A stretch of 64,000 nt of DNA from Sparassis latifolia (GCA_018466975.1 JAENRS010000021.1:52771-116770), one strand, 5' to 3'; shown: positions 1 through 10,742, numbered from the stretch's first letter. Translations and numbers: made by a program. The notes: a model not told the origin generated them from the sequence alone.

Positions 1-29
1 CAGAAAAAGTGTTAACTCATATACATGCA

Positions 30-208
30 CGTCGGGGTGACATACGGTGGCAGAACAGGTGAAGGGGGATATTGAAGGGACAGAAACGCGACGCGCTCGA
101 CGCGATTTACGGACGCGTCGTGGAAGCACATGATGTGCCGGATCGGCAATCACTATAGATAAGGCAGACGTCAGACACGGATATCCGAGGCACGAAGGTT
201 GAAGCAGA
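30..208 (+). repeat. Diverged direct repeat, copy 1
   Basis: This stretch matches 6500-6703 in the same orientation. Shared blocks include GAAGGGACAGAAAC, GGATCGGCAATCAC, GCAGACGTCAGACACGGATA and GAGGCACGAAGGTTG. Copy 2 carries about 30 extra bases after GGCAATCAC. The pair brackets roughly 6.3 kb that includes the PER1 fragment and the DUF6534 gene. It could be an old segmental duplication or a pair of element ends. No terminal dinucleotides or target duplications were identified. Confidence 0.75.
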
Positions 209-432
209 GTGGCTACAACTGCCTTTAAATGGGAGACTAGTGTTGCTGCCTTCCGTGCTGCAAGGGGACATGGATTCTCGTCGATTGCTGTGGATTCACG
301 CCCTCCAGATCGCCGCTTCCTCGTTGTGGTAAGAGTAGTTAAGCTTCTTCCGCCTTCTGTAGGACTGTGTCAAGCGTCGCAGATGTCCTTGGTATCAATT
401 ATCGTCTAACCTCTTGGCAGGCTGTCGTCAAA

Positions 433-627
433 ATGCATACTCATGTCTCCGGTTTGCTGGCATTGGCGACAACTGCTTTGGCATCTTCTGGAGACCGCGA
501 TGGTACTTATCAGCGCTGCGTATCAATATGCGAGCCCCATACACGCGGAAACTCAAGCTCGCCTTTACCTCTTGCGTTGCGATTGACACGATGGACATGC
601 ACAGACGACTGCAAATACAGACATTAA
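433..627 (+). pseudogene. PER1/PGAP3-like N-terminal fragment
   Basis: PER1 (PGAP3 in animals) is an ER membrane protein that remodels the lipid of GPI anchors. The reading frame opens with a short hydrophobic leader (MHTHVSGLLALATTALA). It is followed by the hallmark start of the mature family domain: SSGDRDGTYQRCVSICE, then LRLTRWTCTDDCKYR, whose cysteine spacing is typical of PER1. The frame stops at TAA immediately after CKYR, where family members continue with another Cys and a seven-helix membrane domain. Neither the rest of this exon nor any transmembrane exon was found downstream. I therefore read it as a broken N-terminal copy of about 64 residues. An intron at this point was considered, but no PER1-like continuation follows. 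Confidence 0.65.
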
Positions 628-1455
628 TGCCGTTGAAACCACACTAATCCGGACCGATCCCACGAACATCTGTACTGCGCATGCGTGCCCCAATTTAGCG
701 TCGAACAATGGAACGAGGACAAAGGAGTGTTCGTTCGTTCATGCCTGGGCGAAAGATAGATGCGCACGCAGCTCGGCGAAGTTTCCACCGGAATGAAGAA
801 TCCAAGCATCGTCGCCTAGTGCCACGACGCCAACTCACTCAAAGAACCGAGGCTCCATATATCATTCGATGCTTCAGTACGAATCCGGTCTATAGAGTTC
901 AAACGTTCAGCGCTCAGCCTTGACGAATCCGGTACTTCACTAGACCAAACGAACGAGTCTGCCCAGAGTACTAGTGCGCCGTCTATCCACCTTGCCGGGA
1001 GAAACAAAGGAGAAGATTATTACATATAGGTTCTCCACACGAGGGTTACGGATTGTTCACGCCTGCCACGCCAAAGATTTTGATTCGCACGAAAGTGACA
1101 ATCACACTTGAATCAAAGCCAGAAGCAGTGTACCTTATGGCTGGTAAACTTTAATTAAGCCGTGTGGCGAGGAGACAATGAAGTCATTTCTGACAAAGCA
1201 ACGCGCGGATGCACTGTATTATACGCGGACTTCTCTGGCTTGTTTGGCCAGGGCATATCCGGTACGTCGGGTGCATGCTGACAGGCCATATATAACGGGG
1301 ACGGTTATGAGCTCATGGTTCAGATACAGCTGCGAAGTGTCTGTTTACTGCGCCAGATTGTAGAGTCTCAGTCTTTGGCCCCATGATTGAACCAGCGACA
1401 CCCATCACCCTTCACATCAAGGATCCGGAGTTTCCTGCTCTGATATTAGCTCGAG

Positions 1456-2608
1456 ATGTCAGTATATCAGTTTCGTCTTGTGGGTTCTTCGGCTAACATG
1501 CGAGAGCAGGAGAAGGGTGGTACACCGTCTTCGCATGTGCTAATTCGTCACCGCCACTTGCACTGTCCCTCTCAGAAACGACTTTTCGAACCTCGTAAAC
1601 CGAAGCCGCAGACTCTGATTCGCGAGCCTGTAATGAACGGAGGGGGTAGAGTTGTCCAGAAAACGCTTCAGAAGACAGCGTCAGAACCCGACAAAGAGCC
1701 ATCCAACAGCATGTCCGACGACGCGTGAGTCTGGTACTGTTTTACTCCGTTGAACACGCTCATATAGTTAAGGAACGCATCATCGGCTGACAGACCGAAC
1801 GTAGGAGCGAGTACAGTATCAGCTACCAACGATTCGTCAGAGTCCCGGCATCTGGTGCAACCTCGTGTCTTCTATCGACACGAGCATAGCATTCGCAGCC
1901 GCCCAGAGAAGGTCGTGTGGTTCACTCCGAATGATGTTGACTTCGTCGGCACTCCGGACCATCTTCCCAGTGCCACCGCCGGCGATTTGTTCCTCATGCA
2001 TGATGAACAAATTCGGGTGTGGCTTCTTACAGGTGCAGAAGGATGGGTAACTATAGCTGAGCGGCATCCTCACCCTACGTTGTCTAACTACGTGCTCTCC
2101 TTGACCGATAACGGAGAGCCCAGATGGGTGACCAATGAGACTTTCAGAACCTACTTAGGTCGCATGAAGCGCAATCGCGATACTCCAGAGCCGTGTATGC
2201 TTCGCATTTCTTGGCCCCGTTTGCACGGACCTGACTCAACTTTGACCTGTTCAGCTCTTTTGCCCCAGAATTCACGTCCGAATTCACGCAGTAGAGATGC
2301 TTCTAAGCTAGGTAGGGCCATGTCCTCCTTACGTTTCACGTGAAAATGACAGAATTTTATTCCAGCCTAGTACACACGTCAGTTCGCTTGTATCCGGACA
2401 TTCTTTGGTGTCTCTGTATGTTACTGCGTTGGGACGAGTTCCTCTTCTCGCTAGGAGACATGCTCATGATACTTAAGAGCGAGAGACTTGGCACGCGATG
2501 GAGATCCTGCCACCGATGCCTCCTCCAGGATGGCCTTGTAGACCGACGATCAGGAAGCTCGTGCTTGTGAAATCCGACGATGATGACTGGTGCCGCACAC
2601 ACTAGCTC
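1456..2608 (+). CDS. Hypothetical basidiomycete protein, multi-exon
   Basis: I do not recognise a function. The best coding stretch is 1855-2200, which holds strings such as KVVWFTPNDVDFVGT, RVWLLTGAEGWVTIAE and YVLSLTDNGEPRWVT. A probable last exon near 2500-2608 reads PMPPPGWPCRPTIRKLVLV and then an acidic SDDDDW before the stop. Proline/acidic tails of this type end several uncharacterised agaricomycete proteins. The upstream part (1040-1730) is in mixed frames, so the start is only a guess at the first Met of a coding-like stretch. Splice sites were not resolved, and the gene could be decayed. It is divergent from, and close to, the C-terminal end of the minus-strand DUF6534 gene. Confidence 0.4.
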
Positions 2609-2719
2609 GAGCCCTGGCCCTCGCGACGCCACTGCTCGGATGGGTGGCAGTGGAAAGAAGGGTGTTCAAATGGCGGAGATCGATGCTAGATTATGATCCG
2701 CTGGACTGAGAAGAGCCGT

Positions 2720-4739
2720 CTAAGAGGGACAGTGGACGCGTCTCTGCACCTGATGAGGCGCAGGTGCTTGAGCGAGACCGGGAACCAGGGCGAGGCGACT
2801 GAACATACTCCGAGCGCGAGGCGGGGATAGCGGTGCAAAGCTCATCAACGGGAGCCTATACATCCCCTTCTCATCCTTCTCAACAGAGGCAAAGCATTGG
2901 CTCTGCGGGCTCAACGGGCTGAGAGGCGGCTCGGAGTAGCGGAGATCCGGCCCGAGGGCGAGGGCACTCGGATGGCCATGGGACGAGAACTGGAGCGTGG
3001 TGGTGGTGTAGTTGCTCGATCCGCTGGAGGACAGGTGTTTGAGGGGGATGAGGCCCTCTTCGCTCGCGGGAGCCTGGGAGCGGAGCATGTTCCGCGCGTT
3101 GAACCTGATAGGTGTCAGTAGCTGCGCGGGGGCCGACGGGAGGGAGCGGGAATTACATGGCCATGAACGAGTTGATGTACACTGCGAACGCAGGTTAATG
3201 GGATGACGACTGGGAACACGGGAGGCATACTTTTTGTTACCAGGAACTCTATGCAGAGGACAGTGAAGGTGTCTGGCAGCGCGGAAAACTACCGCGTTGT
3301 CAGTCCATGTACACAATGATCTGAAAGACGTTGCGACTCACAGTTCCCATCGCCGTGATCGAGCACACGCTGGAGCAGTAGAAGGATATAGCCCTATGAG
3401 TGTGACCATACCGTTAATGAAGTGTAAGTTCCGGCGTACGTAGTTAAGACACCAGTATTAAGTGCGTATACCACGAGAACTGTGATAGTCGAGTCCATCC
3501 TGCATCATAGAACACAGCTCCAGAAGTCAGGCAGAGAAGTAGAATATAGTGACTCACTCATGGAAACCCGTGCGGCAGCGCGCGAGCAGGAAGCACAGCG
3601 AGCCGGCAATAATGGTGTCGATAAACGTGGCGGTACCGAATGGTTCGTAGGTGACCCACTTGAAGGCAGGAGTGATCAGCGGAGGGTTAACGAGCTGAGT
3701 GACGGCTTACTCTGTCTTGGAGGAGATCGGTGTAAAGCTCGAACTGGGTTCTGACAGTAAATTAGCACAAATGGCAGACCGGGATGAATCTCATAGCAAA
3801 GGACTAGACCAAATGTAAAAGGCATTGCTCAACTCACTTCGTTCTAATCGTAATAGGAAACTCACGTGCAGCGACACCTGATATTGAATTATATAGATCA
3901 GTGACATTGTGGCCATGACAGCGGACTCAGACATGCTCACCGTAGCCAAGGAAAACAATCACGCTCTTTATATGAGGACGGAATGAGGATGAGGATGAGA
4001 TATGGATCGAACGGGCCACTTACAACGAAAATTAGCACGGATAAGCGGTCGCCCGCTCTCCACCGCCGTCACTACGTCGTTTACCAAGTAAGGATTGCGA
4101 CGTCGATATGACATTGAGACATAGTGACGCACTCTTCCACAGCCTGATCGTGTACAACCTGGCTCGCGTAGATGCATTCCTCAATAATCATGGAGGCCAG
4201 CATGAAAAGGGATTGACTTACGTATGAACAAAGATGACAACAATAGCCTTCCAACAAAATATTCAGTGCGCTTTCACCAAGATGACTGAAACTCACATCT
4301 GTCATGATTTGTGCCTGCGCGTCCCCCATCAACATTCGGGCAGTACTAATACATTCGCTACGTACCTTGAAGCTCCATACCACCTTGAGGAGCTCCAGGG
4401 GGTTGAGGTAGTTGGTGATCAAATAGTAGTAGACTAAGTGACCGCAGAGCGCGAGGTGAGCTGCATCCAGCATCCTGATCGCGGCACAGAAGGCGCGTCA
4501 GAGACTGGTAAAACCGTGCGTATGTGACACACACCATAGACAGCAGACAGAGATCTTGTCCCAGATGCTGTCTCGGGAGTACCGCTGAAAGTAGATGAAT
4601 ACCTGCAGATTTGTCACACCGAAAAGGCTGCAACGTGTTGTTCAGCACAGATCAAGCAGGTACATTAGGAAACTGACACGGCCGCAGAGATGAGCACGCC
4701 TATGAACACAACGCCATACGTCCTGTCGAGCTCGTCCAT
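2720..4739 (-). CDS. DUF6534-family integral membrane protein
   Basis: This is an agaricomycete-specific multi-pass membrane protein of unknown function. The ATG at 4739 starts MDELDRTYGVVFIGVLISAA. Exons 4678-4739, 4535-4627 and 4366-4474 join in frame across 50- and 60-bp GT-AG introns to give FGVTNLQVFIYFQRYSRDS, then AAHLALCGHLVYYYLITNY and NPLELLKVVWSFK. This is the family's characteristic N-terminal half. Later exons give AIVVIFVHTLYTIRLWK, YEPFGTATFIDTIIAGSL, STITVLVVYALNTGVLTT and CIEFLVTK. The last exons (3157-3181, 2720-3104) give YINSFMAMFNARNMLRS and a long Ser/Pro-rich cytoplasmic tail to the stop at 2720. Segment 3960-4150, between LWK and the fifth helix, does not read cleanly and may hold a one-base frameshift. 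Otherwise the gene looks intact. Confidence 0.85.
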
Positions 4740-4970
4740 GTTGAACGAGTATGTCGTGCGGGACTGGCGAGGAGGGTAAAAACTCGACGGAGGAAGGCTG
4801 GCCGCCCGCTCGATAGAAAAGGCACGTCCGAGTGCGAAGTCGCCTCAAGCACGTGTGGCGGAGATCTGCCGTGTGGAGAGGAAGCCTCCCCTCGAATTTC
4901 TAGTGGCAAATACAAAAGCGGGGTGGCATACATTCGGTCCAATGAGATCCTCGTTGGTCGTGTCCTCAAT

Positions 4971-5060
4971 GTTTACACACGCGCCGACAAGCGGTTTACA
5001 TGCGCCCACCCGTGAATACACGGGCTTACACACGCGACGCCTCTTGGATAGCATGCGCCC
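4971..5060 (+). repeat. Palindromic CATGCGCCCA/TTTACACACGCG element, copy 1
   Basis: This ~90-bp stretch carries the motif TTTACATGCGCCCA, a 6-bp-stem hairpin CCCGTG-AATA-CACGGG, and TTACACACGCG. Partial repeats of the outer motifs lie on both sides (GTTTACACACGCG at 4971, GCATGCGCCC at 5051). Related copies occur at 20283-20326, 25381-25410 and, inverted, 57793-57881. It lies about 230 bp upstream of the DUF6534 start codon, so it could contribute to that promoter. A mobile or recombination origin is equally possible. Confidence 0.75.
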
Positions 5061-5126
5061 CTTCTTGAGGACATTGGGTAGGCAGTAAATTTTTAGATAC
5101 GGCGCTAACTTGAAGACACTACGGGT

Positions 5127-5175
5127 AATGGGCGCTGGTATACGTAGCCGGTCCTCTCGGGCAGAATGCAGGTAG
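5127..5175 (+). repeat. Dispersed GGGCGCTGGTA...GCCGGTCCTCTCGG repeat, copy 1
   Basis: The string AATGGGCGCTGGTA followed by GTAGCCGGTCCTCTCGG and a GC-rich tail ending GCAGG recurs at 55063-55110 in the same orientation. The first copy has an extra 6-8 bases in the middle. The function is unknown; the 50-kb separation and near identity suggest a dispersed element fragment. Confidence 0.6.
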
Positions 5176-5182
5176 TCTCGTA

Positions 5183-5214
5183 ACCAGCCGTTCAGGTGCC
5201 TCCGAACGGCTGGT
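5183..5214 (+). repeat. Perfect 11-bp-stem hairpin
   Basis: ACCAGCCGTTC and GAACGGCTGGT flank a 10-base spacer, giving a perfect inverted repeat. It lies directly beside the dispersed repeat at 5127-5175. It could be a small element end or a protein-binding dyad. No gene end adjoins it, so a terminator reading is not supported. Confidence 0.55.
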
Positions 5215-5627
5215 CCCGATGCCCCCGGTGCGGAGATAAGGGAAGATTGAACCTAAGAAAGACGCCGCTGACGGTACGGAGCTCGAAGGCGATGTGCGCG
5301 ATAGAGCCAATGTCATTGTGCTAGCATCGAGGTGTTCGGGGTGGCGCCTCGTCTGCTTTGTCTCGCAAAGACAATCCAACGAGTATATATATCAGACTTG
5401 GTTGCGGGCACTCAGAATTCCTGTCTCAGCGGTGTACATGCACCATGATCTTTACGCCTTATCCCGACGACAGTGTGAAGACGCTCCACAACTACTCTGA
5501 CGTCAGTGGTGCTTCTGATACTTCTGGATTTGGTGTCTTGGCAAGTGTCTTCCCTCATGCATAGTTCCTTCATCTAATCAGTCAAAAACCGGAACAGTCA
5601 AATGTTGACATAGGCTCTTCCAACATT

Positions 5628-5948
5628 GTGCCACCCGCCGTACCTCGGGAATGGGGCGTCGAGACGGTAGGAGAGGCTGAGATCTCAGATTTCGCCACGT
5701 TGGAACGAGACATTGCGTCTATACGAATTCATGCTCGAGATCTCGATGTCAATTTGGAGAGCCTCCTGGACCGTCTGCGCAAGTATTCAGTGCATGTAGT
5801 GCAGGTTCGTACTATTATATTTGTTGTTGACAGGTATGCTAATATCAGGGGATTACAGTTGTCTATGCTTGCACATCGCATGCTTCCGTCCAAAGTAGTG
5901 GGATCCACCGGGAAGCCGAAACTCTGTGCCCTGACCGTACGTCCATAG
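5628..5948 (+). CDS. Hypothetical coiled-coil protein, partial
   Basis: The first two thirds of this frame look coding: VPPAVPREWGVETVGE, then a heptad-like ATLERDIASIRIHARDLDVN and LESLLDRLRKYSVHVVQ, which resembles a short coiled coil. A GT-type donor follows at about 5803, so the remainder of the frame is probably intron. Upstream Ser/Asp-rich text at 5450-5540 may be an earlier exon of the same gene. Downstream (5964-6320) a Cys/hydrophobic frame is not convincing. I cannot name a family, and no complete gene model could be built. Confidence 0.35.
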   Translation: MPPAVPREWGVETVGEAEISDFATLERDIASIRIHARDLDVNLESLLDRLRKYSVHVVQVRTIIFVVDRYANIRGLQLSMLAHRMLPSKVVGSTGKPKLCALTVRP

Positions 5949-6499
5949 CTTCTATTCAGGCTTGTGCTGCCATTCACGCATGTCTTGTGTCGGAACTGTA
6001 CAGGATGGTTTACCTTTTTGGCTCACCTTTCCGAGTCTCCTGCGGCTAGCGATTGCTGCATTGGCTGGAGCCTTCTTTGCATGGCTGGTGCTGGCATATG
6101 TGTGAGGAGAGCATTTTTACGGTACATCATCCGGCGTGTGATTCGCACTTGTGAATGTCCATTTCTTTACTGCAAGCAGTTGGATTTTGAAGTACCTACG
6201 ACCATCAATACACCTTCCTTTCTCAGTCTTGATGCGCTTTTCCGCTGTCTTGACCGAGGGGCCGGGGAAAACCTCCTCCTTATGAAGAAGTCAGGTTACC
6301 GCTCCCCAGGGCGAACATAACCGAACGAGGACAGACCTCCTATAGTAATAATGTCAGCATACTCAGACTGCTCCAGGGCGAACTCTTCACCGATTCTTGT
6401 GGAATCGGAATCTGAAAATGGCGTAAGGATATTCAAAAGCAAGCAAGAGCAATTCTCGGGAATGCGGCGGACCGACCATGGCTATCCTGAACTTGTCTA

Positions 6500-6703
6500 T
6501 ATGCCCCCCGGGGGGACATACCGTGGCAAAGCAGGTGAACGGGGACATTGAAGGGACAGAAACACGATGCGCTCGACGAGGCGTTGTGGGAGCACATGGC
6601 GTGCGGATCGGCAATCACAACCCGCAATGGACCTCTTAGTAAGACTCCCCCATAGATAGCAGACGTCAGACACGGATATCTGAGGCACGAAGGTTGCAGC
6701 AAA
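6500..6703 (+). repeat. Diverged direct repeat, copy 2
   Basis: Second copy of the repeat at 30-208 (shared blocks GACATTGAAGGGACAGAAAC, GCGGATCGGCAATCAC and CAGACGTCAGACACGGATAT). It starts near a C6/G6 palindrome at about 6503-6514. Inside, the copy holds an insertion of about 30 bases relative to copy 1. It ends about 180 bp downstream of the dynamin-like gene's stop codon (6887, minus strand). Confidence 0.75.
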
Positions 6704-6886
6704 GATCAGATCGATAGGCCCAAAAAATCACAGTGCGGACTCTGAAATCAAACGCTCCGGAAATTCAGGTGGATGGGAGCGCCACCGTGCACCGTAAGCC
6801 ATAATGTATTGCCAATTCAGTACTAGTAAACCTCTGGCCTATTACAGACGTTGCAGATGCAGCACGGCATGGCTCACATAGCGCTT

Positions 6887-8004
6887 TCATCGAGATATTC
6901 CCAGGTCGTTGAAAAGCGATTCCGAGAGGTTACCCGAGATTACGTCCACTAGCTCCGAAAAAACCGCTGCAAGAACGTTAGAAATAAAACGCTGGTTAAG
7001 TCGGGTTAGAGAAGTAGATGTTACGAGCGAGCAGGGTTGATAACTACCTGGTGGGAGATACTGAAGTACGCCCGAACTTCAGCCATGACACTGAGCTCGG
7101 TGTTGTACAGCGGCATGTCCGCCATGCCCCTTCTCATGGAGTCGTACGTTTGTGCGAATCGATATTTAATGGCGCGCAGTTCTAAGTCACTGCCAACTTT
7201 ATGCATAGTCTCCAAATGTACCAATTTCAGCACGAGGTCCAATGCCTTCTGAGAGGCGGTGTTGACTACTTCGGCCGCAATATTTCTAGGGAATGGTCAG
7301 AAGATGTATTAGCAAAGATGATAAGACCATACACACGTTACGTCCAACCGTAACAGCGGGAATGTGCCAAAATAAACAATTATAAGCGCATCAAGCTCTC
7401 GCCGAGCCGTCTCTGCAGTTTTCTCCACGCATAGATAGGCACAATTCTTCCAATCCTGCTGGAAACTCTCAATCAAGGCTACCTTGGTGGCGTTGGGAAC
7501 GCTCCCGGTAGCTCCCGAGTTGTGTATCTAATAACATATTAAAATTGTACATTGCAAAGTTGTGGATGATATCGACGCACTTGTTGATTTCCTTCCGAAA
7601 ATCTTCGAGGAAGACAGCTTGACAAGGATCAATATCAACTTCATCCTCAGGCTCGCATAGGGATGGCGGGACGACGGCAGCAGATAGATATTCTTCGCCA
7701 TTTGCGTATGGTAAAAAGCGCGGGAATGTCATCCGAATATTGCGCTTGAAATCATCGTGCACACGATTTATAGTTGCATGAACGCGCGACTCAAGCGGAG
7801 AGTCATGAAACAAATGGCATAGATGGGAAGTGAAGGAATTCATAATATCAGACAGGATGATGTGTGGGGAGATAGTATCGCCTGAGGAAACGCCATCAAG
7901 TAGTGGTCGAAGTTCCGGGCTAAGACCTGGTCTGAGGTGGTTAGATTAGACATACCCCAAGATGCACATAACTTGCCTGGGATTTGGTCACATTCACAAC
8001 CCAT
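6887..8004 (-). CDS. Dynamin-like stalk/GED protein without GTPase domain, copy A
   Basis: Dynamin-family GTPases remodel membranes through an N-terminal GTPase domain, a helical stalk and a C-terminal GTPase effector domain (GED). Here only stalk and GED are present. The ATG at 8004 (MGCECDQIPG) is joined through a GC-AG intron (donor GCAAGT at 7976) to LSPELRPLLDGVSSGD. Stalk-like text follows: FKRNIRMTFPRFLPYANGEE, SVPNATKVALIESFQQDW. The GED reads LDLVLKLVHLE, VMAEVRAYFSISH, then after an intron RFISNVLAAVFSELVDVI and a stop at 6887. At the exon joining at about 7525 the natural ELPG frame and the SVPNATK frame disagree by one base, so the gene may be a pseudogene. No Walker/P-loop was found upstream. 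Confidence 0.75.
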
Positions 8005-8181
8005 AGGGATATAGTCTGATGGTCTAGAAGGAGGGTTGAATCAGCGGTCATGACTGCTGCGTGAGGATTTCCTTACTTGCGCATGTTGGACAACAACGTA
8101 TGAGAGACAGCCCGCTCATTCCTAGCGGTCTTATATACTCTTGGGGTGGGTGGAGAAATCTATACAACAAAGAGTCACCCG

Positions 8182-8235
8182 AAACAAAGGTTCGCTCTGA
8201 ACAAAGGTAAACAAAGGTTCACTCTGAACAAAGGT
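8182..8235 (+). repeat. Two-unit 27-bp tandem repeat
   Basis: The unit AAACAAAGGTTCGCTCTGA plus ACAAAGGT occurs twice back to back (8182-8208, 8209-8235) with a single G/A difference. A third partial unit (TCGCT) follows. It lies in the ~450-bp spacer between the RBR fragment and dynamin copy A, in the promoter-side flank of copy A. No other function is visible. Confidence 0.8.
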
Positions 8236-8457
8236 TCGCTAACAATGACGAGCGGTGAGCCGCTCAATGCCGCAGCACCAAGGAAGACCCATTTGGACAC
8301 TCCCAAGCACAGTTGCAGTTATAATCAAGAAAGGCGGTGGGCAATCCTGAGGCAGAGATGGCGGTAATCAGTTTCCCATTGTTCAGTGGGCTCAAGGCAG
8401 GTGGAAAATGGCCATGGTGTACTTAGTGTTAACAAACGGAAGCTGATCTTCAGGTCG

Positions 8458-8825
8458 TCAGTGATAGTATTGTGCATAAGAGCCTACAATCACGTCTGCA
8501 GTTTCCGAGCCGAGGAAGGCTGAGCATGTCGGACGATGACAATAAAGACGGTTCGCATTAGAAAATTCAACCGCCTTCGCCTCGAACGAAGCAGATAGTT
8601 CTGCACCAAGGTAGCATCGAATTTCGTTAAAGGCAAAGGGTTGCTGACAGCACCTCGGTGGGAAGAGTGACTCGTCCACTATTGCGGAGCGGAAAAGATC
8701 CATGAGACATCCTACATCGTAGAAATGACCGCAGGGTGCACGGATTTCCACTCCATCTATGCGATCGGTACATATGACACATTCTTCCCGCCTATTATCA
8801 TTTCTACCCACACTACAGAGATACA
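8458..8825 (-). pseudogene. RBR-type ubiquitin ligase, RING1-only fragment
   Basis: RBR E3 ligases pass ubiquitin through a RING1-IBR-RING2 relay. This exon shows a RING1: EECVICTDRIDG, APCGHFYDVGCLMDLF and FPPRCCQQPF give the zinc-binding Cys/His spacing. The start of the IBR linker follows (RLYCHRPTCSAFLG). The frame then ends at 8458 and no IBR or RING2 exon could be found beyond it. The exon probably begins at the AG near 8825. It sits between two dynamin-like genes on the same strand, only about 100 bp after the stop of copy B. Agaricomycete genomes hold many such RBR paralogues, so a truncated family member is the simplest reading. Confidence 0.7.
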
Positions 8826-8927
8826 GATTTGCTAATGCGAAAAGGTAAAGTACATATGAAGGGCTGCGAGGACGTGTGAGCGTAAAGACGTACTGTATGA
8901 ATTGCAACGACAAGATGTTGGAACCGA

Positions 8928-10075
8928 TCATTGCCAACGTGCAATAAGCTGTGCACACTTAGCATCCGCATCCGGCGAGTTCAGACCCAGCTGACCCAGA
9001 AGAGATTCCTCAAGGATGTCAGGGATAGCGTAGACAAGTTCTGATTCTACTGCTGAGATCACGTTAGAAATGAAGCGCTGTGGAGCCAGATCAGAGACAT
9101 AGACATAATACGAGCGACTGAGATACCTACACGGTGCGAGATTGTAAAGTACGCCCCAATTTCAGCCATGATGCTGAGCTCGGTGCTGTACGCCGAGATA
9201 TCGCCCATACCTTCTCTCAAGGAGCTGTACTGCTCCGCAAATTGATGTTGAATGGTATGGAGTTCCAACTCGCTGCCAACCTGGGGTATGGTCTCTAGTT
9301 GAACCAGCTTGAGAACGAGGTCCAATGCATTCTTGGTTGCAGCATTGATGACTCTAGCCACGGCATTTCTAAGAACAAGTCAGAATACACATTAACTAAC
9401 ATTGTAAGTCCATACGCCGCGTTACCTCCGACCGCGAGGCACGGAAATGAGTTAAGATGTCCCACTACCAACCCGTTAAGGCCCAGCCGAACTGATTCCG
9501 AGACTTTCGTCAAGCATTCACGGGCATATCCCTTCCAGTCCCGTTGGAAACTTTCTACCAAAGCCGCCTTAATGGCGCTAGGCACCCTCCCAGGCAACTC
9601 TCTGGTGAGATATGGATAAGAATTGGTCCACACAATTCTCGCATGAATTCACGTACTTATTGATTTCTATTCGAAGGTCTTGAAGGAAAATAGCCTCATG
9701 GAGACTAGTCTCGTCCACATATCCAGGCTCGAGTATGGGTGGGAGGGTTACAGCAGCGGTTTCGTATTCTTCAATGCTTGCATATGGCAAAAAGCGCGGG
9801 AAGGTCTTGCTAATGTCCCGCTTGAAAGCATCATATAAATCCTTGTCCCACCGCAGAAACTGCTCGTCTTGGAGTAAGTGGCGCACACGAAGAATAAAAG
9901 AATCGATGATCTTCGGCAGCGATGAGACATCACTTGACGGAGTGTGGGAAGATGTCGGTGGGAGCTTAGTATCTAGCACAGAGGGGCAGTAGAGGATGAT
10001 TAGAGGTATCACGACACAGCTGAGACGTAACTTGCCTGCAGTGTGATTACTGTGAGTGAGTATGCTGCTCGACAT
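8928..10075 (-). CDS. Dynamin-like stalk/GED protein without GTPase domain, copy B
   Basis: Paralogue of the gene at 6887-8004 with the same architecture. Exon 1 (10036-10075, MSSSILTHSNHTA) joins exon 2 (9657-9972) through a GC-AG intron at the same position as in copy A. Exon 2 reads FKRDISKTFPRFLPYAS; exon 3 from 9601 gives ELPGRVPSAIKAALVESF and QRDWKGYARECLTKVSES, classic dynamin stalk sequence. After an intron near 9428 the GED reads ALDLVLKLVQLETIPQ, IMAEIGAYFTISHR, then RFISNVISAVESELVYAI and a stop at 8928. The joint at 9370-9430 loses frame by one base with the obvious splice sites, so expression as one protein is uncertain. There is no GTPase domain upstream; the 0.6 kb above the ATG shows no G1 motif. 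Confidence 0.75.
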
Positions 10076-10742
10076 GATCCAGTGCCTATGCAGTATCCTG
10101 AATGGGAAGCCAAATGAGCGGAGGGCTTCTACGTAGCGAGGATAAGTCTCCTACAAGCAATGACTGGTAGGAAGAACACGGCTCGCTTCAAGAGGTCTCT
10201 TATCTCTTATCGTTGAACAATATGAGCGGCGTGTGAAGGGAAATATTTTCGGAAAGCATGACTCACGGCTTCGGAGCATGCATGGAATTTCTCTTCACAG
10301 CCAAGAAAATATATAGCCGTTATAGACTCCATTGTTCGCAAGAGGCGTACGGAAACAAAATAGTTGACATCCCAGATTTTCATTCCGCGCGCGTCCTGAT
10401 AGTTCAGATTCCGATGGTTGCTTCGAAATTTCCGATATCGGTGGTCATTGTATCAACGCGATGCGGCGTAAACGTCATTCCGCCGCTAAGAAGGATCTTT
10501 CATTTTGTTGGCACCGATACAGTCTAGGGTGAAGTACAATTAGCTCAGTGTTATCGGTGACGGTGATATGCGAATTGACCTGGTAGTGCGAGTTTTCTTC
10601 CGCCGCAGATGCTGATTCTACACAAAACTGTTATTTGATATTGAAGGCTGACACGGTTTTTAACATCTTGTTCCCTTGCTAAGAACGGATTTGAGAAAAG
10701 CTTCGCCCCATAAGAAAGATTTATGCTACCTGAAACAACAGG
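10076..10742. other. Gene-free spacer
   Basis: Nothing convincing was seen on either strand. The longest plus frame (10258-10527) has no recognisable motif, no good splice context and ordinary base use. It covers the region where a dynamin GTPase domain would be expected upstream of copy B, and no GxxxxGKS-type motif is present. Confidence 0.5.

Noticed and set aside
8458..8958. Starting the RBR gene at the Met near 8958
   Set aside because: That start lies inside the coding end of dynamin copy B (stop at 8928), and the text before the RING is not family-like; an exon start near 8825 fits better.
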